From Strongylocentrotus purpuratus (taxonomy: Eukaryota > Echinodermata > Echinoidea > Camarodonta > Strongylocentrotidae): a DNA stretch of 64,000 bases. The stretch covers positions 18,144,412 to 18,208,411 of the forward strand of contig NW_022145594.1 of assembly GCF_000002235.5 (NCBI RefSeq). Reading direction: 5' to 3'. Below, piece after piece: positions 22,895 through 33,768 of the stretch (its first letter is position 1; every line of letters starts with the position of its first letter). The position numbers and the translations under genes are program-made. The notes beneath the pieces are model-generated. The model did no database searches, was not told the origin of the DNA, and worked only from the letters and a program-made list of their open reading frames with translations.

Positions 22895-23556
22895 TGGCCC
22901 GGTCCCACAGGCCGATGGACACAAAACGTATGCATAAAGGACACAGCGGACGAGCAAATTTTCGAGGGTGGCTCCATCCGTTTTCATCCGCTCCAGAAAT
23001 GGACAAAATTGGCGAAAATTTGCGAAAATAGAACGCTAGTATGTAGCGGGGATGTTTAACGGATGTTCATCGGAAGCCTAGCGGATGAAAGCGGATGGAA
23101 GTGGATGACAGCTTTGAATACTTTATATACGAGATGCATACGCTAACATCCTTTCTATTTCCGTGCTACTAACGATGTATAGACGTTCTATGTACCTTAT
23201 CTTTCCTCCCTCTTTCCGTTTTTAGCTGCAGCGGATGTGAGTTGCAGGATGCCCAGAGGGTGCAGAGAGGATACAGCGGACGTTTAACGGATGATAACGG
23301 ACATAGAACGTTTGTTGTTCGTATTTGTCGCGGATTTACATCGTACACGGCGGAAGTTCATCCGTTCTAAAAGTTGTTTGCAGCTCAAAACTTTTTGCGT
23401 GGATGAAATCACAGTGGACGGATACTCGATGGATAGAGCGTATGAAACACGTATACGATGAGTACATAACGGATGCATAGCGTTTTCCAACGGATGGCAA
23501 TATTTTTTTACGTTTTACATCCTCTTTGCATCCGTAAGTGCAGTGGGACCGGGCCT
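22895..23556. mobile_element. Palindromic MITE with GCGGATG subrepeats
   Basis: Terminal inverted repeats GGCCCGGTCCCAC / GTGGGACCGGGCC, with TAA on both outer sides (22,892-22,894 and 23,557-23,559). The interior is rich in GCGGATG and its complement. A 3-bp TAA target fits PIF/Harbinger-type mobilisation; no coding capacity. Confidence 0.7.
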
Positions 23557-23999
23557 TAAGAACTTACTTATGGCTGGACGTATCGGTCCATATGTAATGG
23601 AATTACCTAAATACACAATCCTGCCTTACCGAATATCTTCCCTTTACTTACACGTATAAGAAGGCAATTATGTAATAGTTAGTAAAACAACACTTCTGCT
23701 AATGTAATTAAGTTATCATATATAACCTTTGGTACAACCCCTTATTCTTGATCTTAGTTCATCTTGATATGAATGATTACAATCTTCAAATGATTCAAAG
23801 GTCAACCATTGATTAACGTGTTTTGAGCCAAAATGCCTATAGTCTACCGGCATCTTGTCTTTGGACATGAAGGCATGTTTCACCAAAAAATAATTCCATA
23901 TCAGATTACAAGAGTACCTTATTTACACCACCTTAATCACAGAGCATAATATCGAGGGTATGTATAAGTAATTTTCTTTTGGAAATTTGTATCTTGTAG

Positions 24000-24252
24000 G
24001 AATCCGTTGCTGAGATCACCCGTTCCTTCTCAACTCGCGAACTCGTCGCGAAGAATCCATCAATGATGGCCAAAATCTACACTCCTGACTCTCTCGAGAC
24101 CGAGAGTGAGCTGGGAGAACCTGAAAAGACACGACGTCGAAGGGAACTCGACTCGCCATCGGCTCTCCCGACATCGTTCCCATCATCTGCTACCGAGCAG
24201 CCAAGCCTAGGTCAGAACCCATCCGGACCATACTCATGGCCTTTGTATTCCG
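24000..24252 (+). CDS. Copy 2 exon 3
   Basis: Open throughout, 84 codons plus one base, after acceptor CTTGTAG; donor TCCG|GTATGA. Encodes ESVAEITRSFSTRELVAK, then a Pro/Ser-rich, RRRRE-containing linker. Intact version of the copy 1 exon that carries a stop. Confidence 0.85.
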
Positions 24253-25107
24253 GTATGAACACTAGGTCCATTTTCTTATAATAACATATTCTAAGATTGT
24301 AAGGTATTATTGATAACATATCTTAAGAAAAATAGACCAGACGTTTCTTGATTTCTATAATGCCCATCGAACACGAACATGAATAAAATTAGGCCTTGAG
24401 GCGCCTTTTATGCTAGACCAGCCTCTGTACCGTTTCCGTGCCGCGCGTCCAATCGGCTAATAAAATTAACACGCCCTCAACGTTGAAAGTAGACCTAGCC
24501 ATTCCTTTCATTCTGTAGTGGACTGGAATATGGGGGATCACGCGATCAGTGGAGAGAGCGCGCTGTATATGGGATCAATGCCTGTGATACAAGAATAAAA
24601 ACAAAGAACAGACTAAATCTGGAATACTTTAAACCCAGCATGTAACCAGCAGGGAATCGACCTCAACATTTTCCAAAAATCAAATCAAATCAAACCACTG
24701 CATTACACAGGGCAGAACTAGTAAACTCTACGTAACGGAAGGAGACACATCATTGAAGCTAACAGATGCGTTAACTTGAATAACAGATACAAAATAAGAC
24801 AGCCATGAATGCCAAAATGAACTTTCAAAGCTATATGTCGTTTTGGTTGGCCATGTAATATCCGTCAAAGTCCAAAAGTAGGAGAAACCATATTGCTCCG
24901 GTTGTCTCATTTTCGCTCGCTGGACGTATATAGCAGACGGCAATCGGCGGATGAGACGACACTTGGTAGTGAATTGGTATGTGAGATTTCTTTGCTAAAT
25001 ATACAATACAAGAACATTTTCCATATCCTTAAACTATCATTTATATCTGATAATTGAACAGTTATTAAAATAAACCTACCAAACTACATAATACAATGAA
25101 ATACTTG

Positions 25108-25513
25108 ACTTAAAGATAAAGGCCAGTTATGGTCATGCGAGTGCATTGTGAAAGAAACGTTGTGGAATCGATCAGAAAAGGTTGAGCATCTAGCCTATGA
25201 GTATAGGTGTGTACTGCAGGGTTCTGGAATCCTCAAAATGATAAGAAATTTGGCCCAGTCTTCGTAAAGTTACAAGCACTGTACACAGAAAGATGTATAT
25301 GGGACTGCGCACATGTGAGCGACACGTGCGTTTATCTCTCACAAGCCAATACATAAACTAATTTACGAAATATATCAATTGATAGGTGGTTTCCCGGCAA
25401 AATTGTTTTCATGTATTAGTCAAAACATATTATTTTACGTGATTGGTAATAAGAGCTTCCGTTTCATTTTTTGAACTTTGGACGCTTCCAATACTGGCCT
25501 TTACCTTTAAAGT
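25108..25513. mobile_element. MITE (~406 bp) with AAAGGCCAGT termini
   Basis: TIRs TTAAAGATAAAGGCCAGT / ACTGGCCTTTACCTTTAA. Sits in intron 3 of collagen copy 2 and is absent from copy 1. Related sequence at 46,116-47,364 and a partial at 58,735-58,920. Confidence 0.65.
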
Positions 25514-25673
25514 ATGGGAGTTTGATGTAGTGCACAATTGCACCCCTCTGTAAATAATCGAATAGTCCATGGCGATCATGAATATTCGTGTTTTTGCTTA
25601 CCTCGGCAAAATGCTTGCCTATAGTAAGTGGAAAAATTACGGTGGGGGGGGGGGGGTTGGCAGAAATGGACAT

Positions 25674-25839
25674 AATGAACCGATCGGAACTGATCTATGA
25701 TAATTCATGAAAGTTATCCTTCGTGTGCTTGACCTAGAACCTTACTATCGCGTGCATAATGAACTGATCAAAACTGATCTATGATAATTCATGAAAGTTA
25801 TCCTTCGTGTGCTTGACCTAGAACCTTACTATCGCGTGT
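25674..25839 (+). repeat. Tandem dimer of ~86 bp
   Basis: GATCTATGATAATTCATGAA through CTTACTATCGCGTG occurs twice back to back within intron 3 of copy 2. Confidence 0.8.
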
Positions 25840-26328
25840 CAAATTGCGTGCAACGTTCGACTTGTTTCACATGTGTTATATAGGCAATGGCGAGCTAGCG
25901 ACCTATTTTGACCAAATTACGGTGGGTGAACTTTCAGAAATCAATGGGACATGAGGGTTCCAATGAAAGAGCTAGTGTCAACGTACGTCGGGGTGGATGT
26001 GCTTTTTGTTTAAACAAAACAAAAAATAATTTTTAACGACTTATTTGGGTAAAAGTCAGTAGGCTAACATGTTAGGCTGCTGGACTCTGACGATAGGGGT
26101 CGTTGTCCAAGGAGACTATTCGGAGCCATATGCTAAAAGATCTATGTGTCAACTAGAAGTAATACGAAATTATCAATGGAACGTATGACGTAGGCCATTA
26201 TCATCGAGGTTGAGAATAAACCTCAAACGGGGCTATTATGCTTAAAATATTATGTTATGCAGGCAGAAGTGTTAAGCCTCGCAGATCATTAAACGTGATA
26301 TGAAATATATTTGCTGTTTCTTGTTTAG

Positions 26329-26442
26329 GTCAATGTTTCTTGTGTCCCGCTGGTGTTCCTGGACACAGTGGTCCTCCAGGCCCGCAGGGGGTCGCCGGAA
26401 GGGACGGTAGAGACGGACGGGATGCACCGACAAGTCCCCAAG
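26329..26442 (+). CDS. Copy 2 exon 4: collagen-like segment
   Basis: Same CxxC opening and eight Gly-X-Y triplets as copy 1, differing by a few mostly silent changes. Acceptor TTGTTTAG, donor CAAG|GTAGGC. Confidence 0.9.
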
Positions 26443-27064
26443 GTAGGCCTTTAAAGACATCACTCTGACACGATATGTACGACATGCAGATGTTTTAGAA
26501 AATTCGTATTTAATTGTGACATTGCAATTATTCAAGCCGGAAAATGCATGGCTAGCGGAATAAAAATTCAAGTTATTGAAAAACAATTTGGATATTGTAA
26601 CTCCTGTACGGTCTTTTGTCAAGATACACAAGGAAGAGATACTATTGGGTGTAAATAAAAAATACGTTATTCAGACAAATAGTCAGAGGTTTCTCTAGAG
26701 TGTTTTTCACATTCTTATGTAATAACAGCAATCAGTCATTGATAATGGCGAGAACATAATCTCGGCAAATTACATACAAATTATGTTATGTAATATATTT
26801 GATAATATCCATTATCAAATCGATTCTGTCTATGGATTCTGATACATGACATTTTAAAATTGTTTACATTTTACTGAGGAAACACCCACTTCACGTAACG
26901 ACCAAACAAACACAACTGAATCCCGTTTGTACAATCTTGACTGAATTTGCCACGAATAATGGCATGTTTTGTACCACGAATGTAAAAGCCAAACGTCTGG
27001 AATACAGTTAGATCTATCTTTATGATTCTGATAAAACTTCTGGATGTTTAAATTTTACCTCAAG

Positions 27065-27212
27065 AAATACCCAGCGACGAAACTCACCCAACTGAATCCG
27101 GCGGCGATGCGGTAGTGCGTCCAGTAGGTAACATGACAAGTCTTCCTGGTGTTATCTACATTCGCTGGGGGTAACGACGTATGTCCTGAACACGCAGAAC
27201 TCATCTATTCCG
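27065..27212 (+). pseudogene. Copy 2 exon 5, +1 frameshift
   Basis: 148 nt instead of 147: the G run at 27167-27171 has five bases against four in copy 1, so TGG is followed by GGG TAA. Splice sites (CTCAAG, TCCG|GTAGGT) remain intact. Confidence 0.75.
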
Positions 27213-27758
27213 GTAGGTACAGATGGGTAATATTCCATTTGGAAATGTTTTTGACAATATCGCAAGAACTTTCTGAAAATTAATAACAGGCAATTTCAAT
27301 AGCCTTGTCCGTCTGTCATATTAAAATGTGCGAAAGCTTCAACGGATTTCAAACATGATGGGACACACAATTTTTTCAAAAAAGTCTTTGCAAACTTGTT
27401 TCAATGTTACTGTAACCTTTAATCAATCTGATGTTGTGCGACAAAAAAGTCTTCATCGCCACAAACAAATCACATGCATTCGATAGCCCCACTGGAAGGG
27501 GTTAGGTTTTAAGTGAATGCAAACAAAGTAGGTCAAGTTTATTTGAGTTATTGTAATATCGACTCTTATTTATACATTATATGCAAGATTTAAAAAAAAA
27601 TTAAACTGAATGTCATGCTATAACAAAATGACCACTAGCGTTCAATAATGTTAACGTAGCAATAATAACCCCGATTATATGGCGCAATTATCAATCCTAT
27701 GGGATGCTCAAGGTTCTATAATTACCCTGGATTTAGTCCAGCTGCCCTAAGAGAGCAC

Positions 27759-28009
27759 TTAACTCATAGCACGCTATTGTTATAGTACTTTGTACACGCG
27801 AGCACGCTACTGTTACTTTGCTTATTGCATGATTGCACGCATTCGTAATAGCAGTTATTGTTCATGCCCATTGGACTGTACCTAGTGTTTTGCACGCGCT
27901 ATTGGCAGTACCATCGTGTTAATTCGATTATCTCGTTATAAATTTGGCACTGGGGGGTATTTGTGGCTTGGAACAATAGGGATTAGCCCTGTGGCAGGAT
28001 AAGAGTTAA
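27759..28009. mobile_element. Small insertion with TTAACTC...GAGTTAA ends, copy 2 only
   Basis: About 250 bp in intron 5 of collagen copy 2 that is absent at the matching place in copy 1 (near 9,497). Ends are an inverted TTAACTC, so a MITE that arrived after the duplication. Confidence 0.6.
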
Positions 28010-28103
28010 AGCATTTCATGAATTAAATCTTACCAAGTTCACATTTACTTCTTATGGGTGGAGAGTGACAAGTTTAAATATATGTCTTACCAACTCACTT
28101 TAA

Positions 28104-28172
28104 CTGCGGACCTCGAACCGCGAACCATGTGATCTCCATGCCGGTGACGTACCACTAGACCACGACGCCCCT
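28104..28172 (-). mobile_element. tRNA-derived SINE head in intron 5 of copy 2
   Basis: Same A-box and B-box as at 9,598-9,666, at the same place relative to exon 6, so the insertion predates the gene duplication. Confidence 0.7.
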
Positions 28173-28440
28173 GTGCAATTTGTTTGGGAAATGAGCTATG
28201 TAATCCCATTACCAACCATTAGGATAAGCCCAAGTGCAACATTCAGATGCCCTCATGTGCTGTAGAGAGGTGTCGTAGATTATGTCATCAGGCTGTTGAT
28301 CACACGGTTAGCTGTTTGAGTCCCAGCCCCGTACTGATGTCATTTGCCAAGATATTAATCCACATTTGCCACCCTCCACCCAGGTTTGAATTTGTACCTT
28401 GTTTGAAATGAGTCGTTGGATGTTCTCCGTAGTTACCTAA

Positions 28441-28625
28441 TCCTGATGAATTTGAACTTTAGTGGGTGTACCTACATTTGTGTTACATTACTTTGTCGTT
28501 TATTCAGGTTCTATTGGAGGTGGACGTCCTCCAGAGTTACCTATTTCTGATGAATTTGAACTTTAGTGGGTTACCTTTATTTGTCTTACATTACTTTATG
28601 GTTTATTCAGGTTCTATTGGAGGTG
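28441..28625 (+). repeat. Direct duplication of the exon 6 acceptor region
   Basis: TTTGAACTTTAGTGGG through TTTATTCAGGTTCTATTGGAGGT occurs twice (acceptors at 28,507 and 28,610). Only the second leads into the intact start of exon 6; the first adds an alternative 3' splice site. Confidence 0.75.
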
Positions 28626-29103
28626 CACACAACGGTCATACTGGAAGCGGCTCAAATTATCTCTGTATGCCGGACGAGCCTATCTATGACGAAGTAGAAA
28701 CCTCCCCACATGTTGAACGAGCCCGAATATACTCCTCTGAATACCAAGTCAATACTGGTCCTTCACGCATGCGACCAATGCATGACCATACTCCGACCTG
28801 TGCAGTCTGCAGGGCGCCCCCTGGCCGTACCAGCAAACTTATGATTCCTGCCCGCAACGTATGTCCTTCTCAAGAGTGGCGTTTAGAGTACGCTGGTTAT
28901 ATTATGGCAGAGAAATACACAAACAAAAGAACGGAATTTGTGTGTGTGGACCGAGAGATGGTTCCTAAAGCGCGGGTACCATGGGGGATCAGGATGGTGC
29001 GCTGTTGTACATGACAGAAGTCCGGTGTCTGATAGGTGGGGGCTTGGATTGTGGACCCTACATCGGTGGTTACGAAATAACTTGCGCTGTCTGTACTATC
29101 TGA
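28611..29103 (+). pseudogene. Copy 2 exon 6, frameshifted C4 domain
   Basis: Begins after TTTATTCAG at 28,610. Matches copy 1 until 28,970, where extra CG and A and a missing A shift the frame; the shifted frame stops at 29012-29014, while the ancestral stop would be at 29101-29103. The upstream 28,500s hold a duplicated acceptor region. ATTAAA at 29503-29508 parallels copy 1. Confidence 0.7.
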
Positions 29104-30044
29104 AGTCCTATTAATAATTTCATTTCGTATAGTTTGACACTGTTTGTATATCTCGTCATGATCTTTGAACATCTTAGAACAATATATTTTTAATACACAT
29201 CACAGTGATAAAATGTACACCTTAGTTGCATAGACATTCCAATGATTACGAGTTAACCTTAGTTTTATACATAAAACAGTGATCAACTGTATGAAAAAAA
29301 TAGGCCTAGTTTGTTGATGGTTTTTTTTAATGTTGTTAGTGAATTTCCTAATATTTTTTCTTTTCCTTCAGGAAAAATAGTTATTTGGCTACTCTGAATT
29401 TTCTGACAAAAGCTTGTATTCATTCTTACATAAGTGTGATACGGAACCGAATGATCGTTCAATGTATATGTTTACATAATAATTTACTTTTAATCGAACT
29501 GAATTAAACAGACATTGACTACATAATTGCAAACGTTTTGTGGTTTGTTTAACGTTGTTGATAATGCTAAAGCGATTATGAGAAAACAGGTTTGACTGGA
29601 AATTGCTTTAAATCAATTTTATCTACTTAATAATATTACATAGGATCGTAGGAGGGTTTCATCCTTTAAAAAATAGACACACAATAAAAAGAGAAAGAAA
29701 AGGAAAACGTGGTTAAAAGCTGTTTTGGTCTGGGGGGGGGGGGGGGACGAAGCTTGAAAAGGAACAACAGCAAGGATCAGTACTGACAAAGGCAGAAGAT
29801 TAATTTGAGCTACACTGTCGCTCATAACGTTGGAAATTAGTTTTTACCCCAATTTATGCAATTATTTTGACAATGATTTATTCCTAATAGATGTATGGCC
29901 TTGCATTATGGCTCAGGGCATGGGCACACAGAAGATTTTTTTCTGTGGGGGACCGGGGGAAAATTCAATGAATGATTGATAATGTATTGCATTTTCTTTT
30001 TCTTTTTCTTATATTTATGGGAACTGCCCCTACCCTAGCCCCCG

Positions 30045-30190
30045 CTGCGTACAGTCATGGTTCAGTGGCAAAGCAATGGCCTCGTAACCTTGAGGCCCCA
30101 GGATCAGAACCGTGTCGATGTGCTATATTAGTGCCCTTTTGTGGGGCATTAATCCTCATTGCTGTCATTTATGACTTAAGGGCGTAGGTG
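30045..30190 (+). mobile_element. Possible SINE (tRNA-like)
   Basis: CATGGTTCAGTGGCAAAGC resembles an A-box region and GGATCAGAACC a degenerate B-box. It lies in a ~450 bp insertion that copy 2 has (about 29,830-30,275) and copy 1 lacks. Weak evidence. Confidence 0.35.
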
Positions 30191-30836
30191 CCCTAGTTGA
30201 TAAGCATAGTAGCTTACACATGCTTTAGCAGTTGCGCAAAACAAACACTGGCTAATCATTATTCAATAAAATATGACGGGGTGTTGGAAATTCAGTGTTT
30301 GCCAGACTGGTTGGGTGTTAGTGGGGTGTGGGTGGATATATATATGTGGCCTTGGTATGTAGGTGCGGCATGGTTGATGTGTAGCGATATTTTAGGGTGG
30401 GAAGAGTGCGTGAAAAGGGGACTACGTATATTTTTTTAAATCAAGATTTCTTCTGTCTTTCCCCTCTTGTCAACATTTGCTAGGCAGTATTTATTGCCCG
30501 GTATTAACCGGCCCACCCTGCTCAAAGGTAAAATATGAAAAACGACTAAAATTAGGTTTAGGATGAGCAGTAGTATATCAAGCATCCAAATTTGCACTAA
30601 AAGTATATATATATATATATGAGAAATTTGTCTCAACTGTGGTAAATTTTTGCAAACGAAAGCACAACTTGACAACATGCATAAAAGAATGATTTTCTTC
30701 TCCATTCTTGATATTAAACTATTAATTTAAAAAAAAGTCATACGAAAACCATTATTAAGATATGATGGAAGTATTGTTATGAGGAAAAAAGAGTATTTTA
30801 TGTTAGAGAACTGGCGAATATTGATGTGATTCATCA

Positions 30837-33033
30837 CTCGCTACTGCACAAACCTAAACTAATTGTTGGTTTTAAAACGCTGAATATTCTTGAATTTATT
30901 TATTTGATATTAAAGCTATAACATGAATGGATATTTGTTTGGGCGTGCATTTTCTGTTTAAAACTATGTTATAAGAATGAGACAAAGAACATGAACGGTT
31001 CATTTTAGTTTAGTTCACTTTATTCAGCCATTCAAAATCAAATAAACAAAGCATGTAATCGAAATAAGAATACAAACTAAATGGTTTGGATGCCCCTATA
31101 AGCAAAGGCTAGACGAAAGGAAGTAAACATTTACAAGTATACATAATCATACACACAAACAGTACCCTTTACACAAAACATTACCCACTAGACTACAGGA
31201 AAACAGAAATAATAAAAAGGGACAGATTATCATGGAGTATAGATCTTAGAAATGTAATGGATTAACAACATTTAAAGTAACATCTATTATTTTAAACATC
31301 ATTTTGAATTGTAGGAAATACGTGGTTTTCAAGATTCGAAGGTATAAACGGCAATTTTTCAAAAGAAATTATCAAATGAATTTACTATATCTTAATAAAA
31401 CAACATGAATCTATATTAATTTTTTTTTTCATAAAATAATTTCGTAGAACTTTTCTACAAACTGAATCGTTTATAATTTGCCAAACCCTTCTAAGATTAT
31501 GTTTATTTATATTCATATTTATTTATTCATACATTTCACGAGCTATCGTTAGGATTGCGTTTAACTTATTAAAATATTTCTTATACTTAATTTCAAAATA
31601 TTTAATGCTTTTCTTACAAAATAATAAATGAGCGATTCTATTTTATTGGTATACATGTAGTTTTCCTTCCACCGTGGGCTTATACCATGTTTTATGAAGT
31701 ACGATAATAACATAATGATGCTGATTGTAGACCCTCCGGAGGACAAAATTAAAGTTACATCACCTCAGATGGTATAATGATTATTATCTTTTTTGATAAC
31801 GTAGCTTTGATGGAATGATAATTATAGTCCTCATTCAACAATTGCACTTTGTTGCTGAAATCATTTTAAATTTAAATTGCAGAAGTTCACCAACCCAAAA
31901 TGAAAGTCACAAATATGGTTTGTACAATGAAAATATATCGGTATTATATCAGTATTGTATCACAGTAAAATGTCAAACTAAGATTTAAATACAAGGTTTA
32001 ATATTGAAGTGCAGAAAAGTTTGAAATGTTTTACATGGGAAAACGAAGAACACAGGATTACACCTTCACCGCAAACTTATATATTTGTTTTATAATTTCA
32101 TGGAAAAACAATCTTATTTCAATGTAAATTCTTATTGACAAAAAACATCAATATGATATCTATGGGTCAGCTATTTACAAAACATATATCAATATCTAAC
32201 TGGAAAAAAAAATCACTTATAGTGCAATATACGACCACATTCAAAAACTAGTTGTTCTTAATGTGTACTAAATACCTAAAAGGTTATTTTTTGTCTTCCA
32301 AGTCATTAATCGTAATAATTCCATTGTTATTGTTCCTTGCTAACTGTCGGTTGCGATGCATTATCAGGCTAACGCACGTCGTGCAACCCAAGGCTGAATA
32401 TTCGTGAGGGTAAAATGAATGATATTTAGCTCTAGAGTGTACATCCTTCCCAAATGAGTTTCCATATGATACAAGTATGAATAACAGTAATTACATTGTG
32501 TTTTTAGTCGGAGCCTTCCAGTAGGAAGGGAGTAGGTGTCAATCAAGTACGATTCGTATAGATATAATTTCAGTCGCCCGATTGACTGGCTTCCGACTCA
32601 GAGCTGAGTTTGCTCTTTTGTGACTGAAACGATTAAAAGACATCGCAAGTTTGTTAATCAAATTCAGATAACCATTCAGGGCCTCAATTGCAGATATACA
32701 CGATTCTTTACAATTCTTCATTCAACCCGAGGACACCAACCTGTGTGCCATCCACGCCAAGAGGGTTACCATCATGCCCAAAGTGTGCACATTTTTTTAA
32801 AAATCCAGACGCATATTGTTGCAAATAATGATGGAATAAATTTGTCATACGTATTTTGGGGGAATTGATTGTGGCAATTTGATTTTTTCTTGATCGATAC
32901 AGTTGATACATTCTCAGGATTTTATCGATCAATCTCTATGACTTTTAGATGAATAGAGTTCCGAAAAGATATACATTTGATTCCAAGAGGACTCACGGTT
33001 ATGTGTCTTTAACTCTGATAAAAGACAATTCCT
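30837..33033. other. Intergenic region downstream of the GTPase gene
   Basis: Besides the LINE-like piece at 31,010-31,760, only AT-rich sequence with no recognisable gene or RNA. Confidence 0.5.
31010..31760 (-). mobile_element. Probable LINE 3' fragment, minus strand
   Basis: Read on the minus strand the right-hand sequence leads to a tail TGAATAAAGTGAACTAAACT, the style of many LINE 3' ends. No intact coding sequence; boundaries approximate. Confidence 0.4.
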
Positions 33034-33302
33034 TTAATATCTTTTATTTAAAAAAATGTTTTTACCATAGTGTACATTTCGAAACTGCTGGTTTTCCTTT
33101 GCAACTGTTAGACAGTGCAAAATGAAATTAAGGAATTCTATACTTCTTTCCACATCTTCCTCATGGCTCTCCAGTGTGTAGTTCTCGAATATCCAAACAT
33201 GATCTTCTGGTATTCCAAAGATCTCGCCCATCTCTGTTTTAATTTTATCATCACCGTCATCCAGGTCACCTTTATTTGGTATCACCAGCATGATTCCTCT
33301 AC
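33034..33302 (-). CDS. Exon: GTPase G4 motif and C-terminus
   Basis: Acceptor AACTTGCAG. Encodes RGIMLVIPNKGD, a strand ending in an NKxD guanine-specificity motif, then a helix, GIPEDHVWIFENYTLES, and a long amphipathic helix, which match the C-terminal third of IFI44-like GTPases. The stop is at 33,034-33,036. A GTAAAA just after the tyrosine before the last nine residues could instead be a donor to a further exon. Confidence 0.8.
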
Positions 33303-33731
33303 CTGCAAGTTGGAAAATTCAAACAATGCACAAGGATATGATGCATAATCTTAACTATCGAGCACTAATTTGTTTTTTGGCCCTCGAAAGTATGAAAATC
33401 CTGCCCGCCCCCCTTGAGCGCCAGGGGGGGGGGGGGGGGATCTCCAAAAAGGGTAAAATTAACGTGTTTTTACACGTTTTTTTCCAGGCCCACCCCTTTG
33501 TTCTGCCACTGACTTCTACTACTAAAATTAACACAACTACCACTACCACTATTACTACTTCTACTACTTCAGTCAAACCTGGTTTAGTGACCACCTGTCT
33601 ACAAAAACCATATGTCTTGTTTCCCTTGAAAAAAAAAAAATCTTGAAAGGAATCTGTCTAAAAAGACTACCTGTCTACAAAAAACAATTTCTGTGTTTCC
33701 CTCGGGCGGTCGCCATAGACATGTTTAACTG

Positions 33732-33768
<37 letters not shown>

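Larger units (their letters stand above)
13187..29103 (+). pseudogene. Short-chain collagen C4-like gene, copy 2 (six exons, two frameshifts)
   Basis: Exons 13187-13289, 13434-13531, 24000-24252, 26329-26442, 27065-27212 and 28611-29103. Exon 1 gives a signal peptide (MHSFFVITLVLFSCLCLVGV then TQA), so the product is secreted. Exon 2 ends in phase 0 and exon 3 (ESVAEITRSF) begins in phase 0; the 10.5 kb intron between them is filled by mobile elements. The collagen exon is intact. Exon 5 has GGGGG (27167-27171) where copy 1 has GGGG, giving TAA at once. Exon 6 differs by a net +2 bases near 28970-28989 and ends early at 29014. The promoter and first four exons look functional, so this is either a recent pseudogene or a sequence with assembly errors. 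Confidence 0.6.
23925..30836 (+). repeat. Segmental duplication, gene block copy 2
   Basis: Partner of 6,668-12,290; longer because of insertions near 24,960-26,110, 27,759-28,009 and 29,830-30,275. Confidence 0.85.

Noticed and set aside
32364..32932. Several 60-85 codon frames downstream of the GTPase gene
   Set aside because: Overlapping on both strands with no motif or splice signals; nothing links them to the gene.
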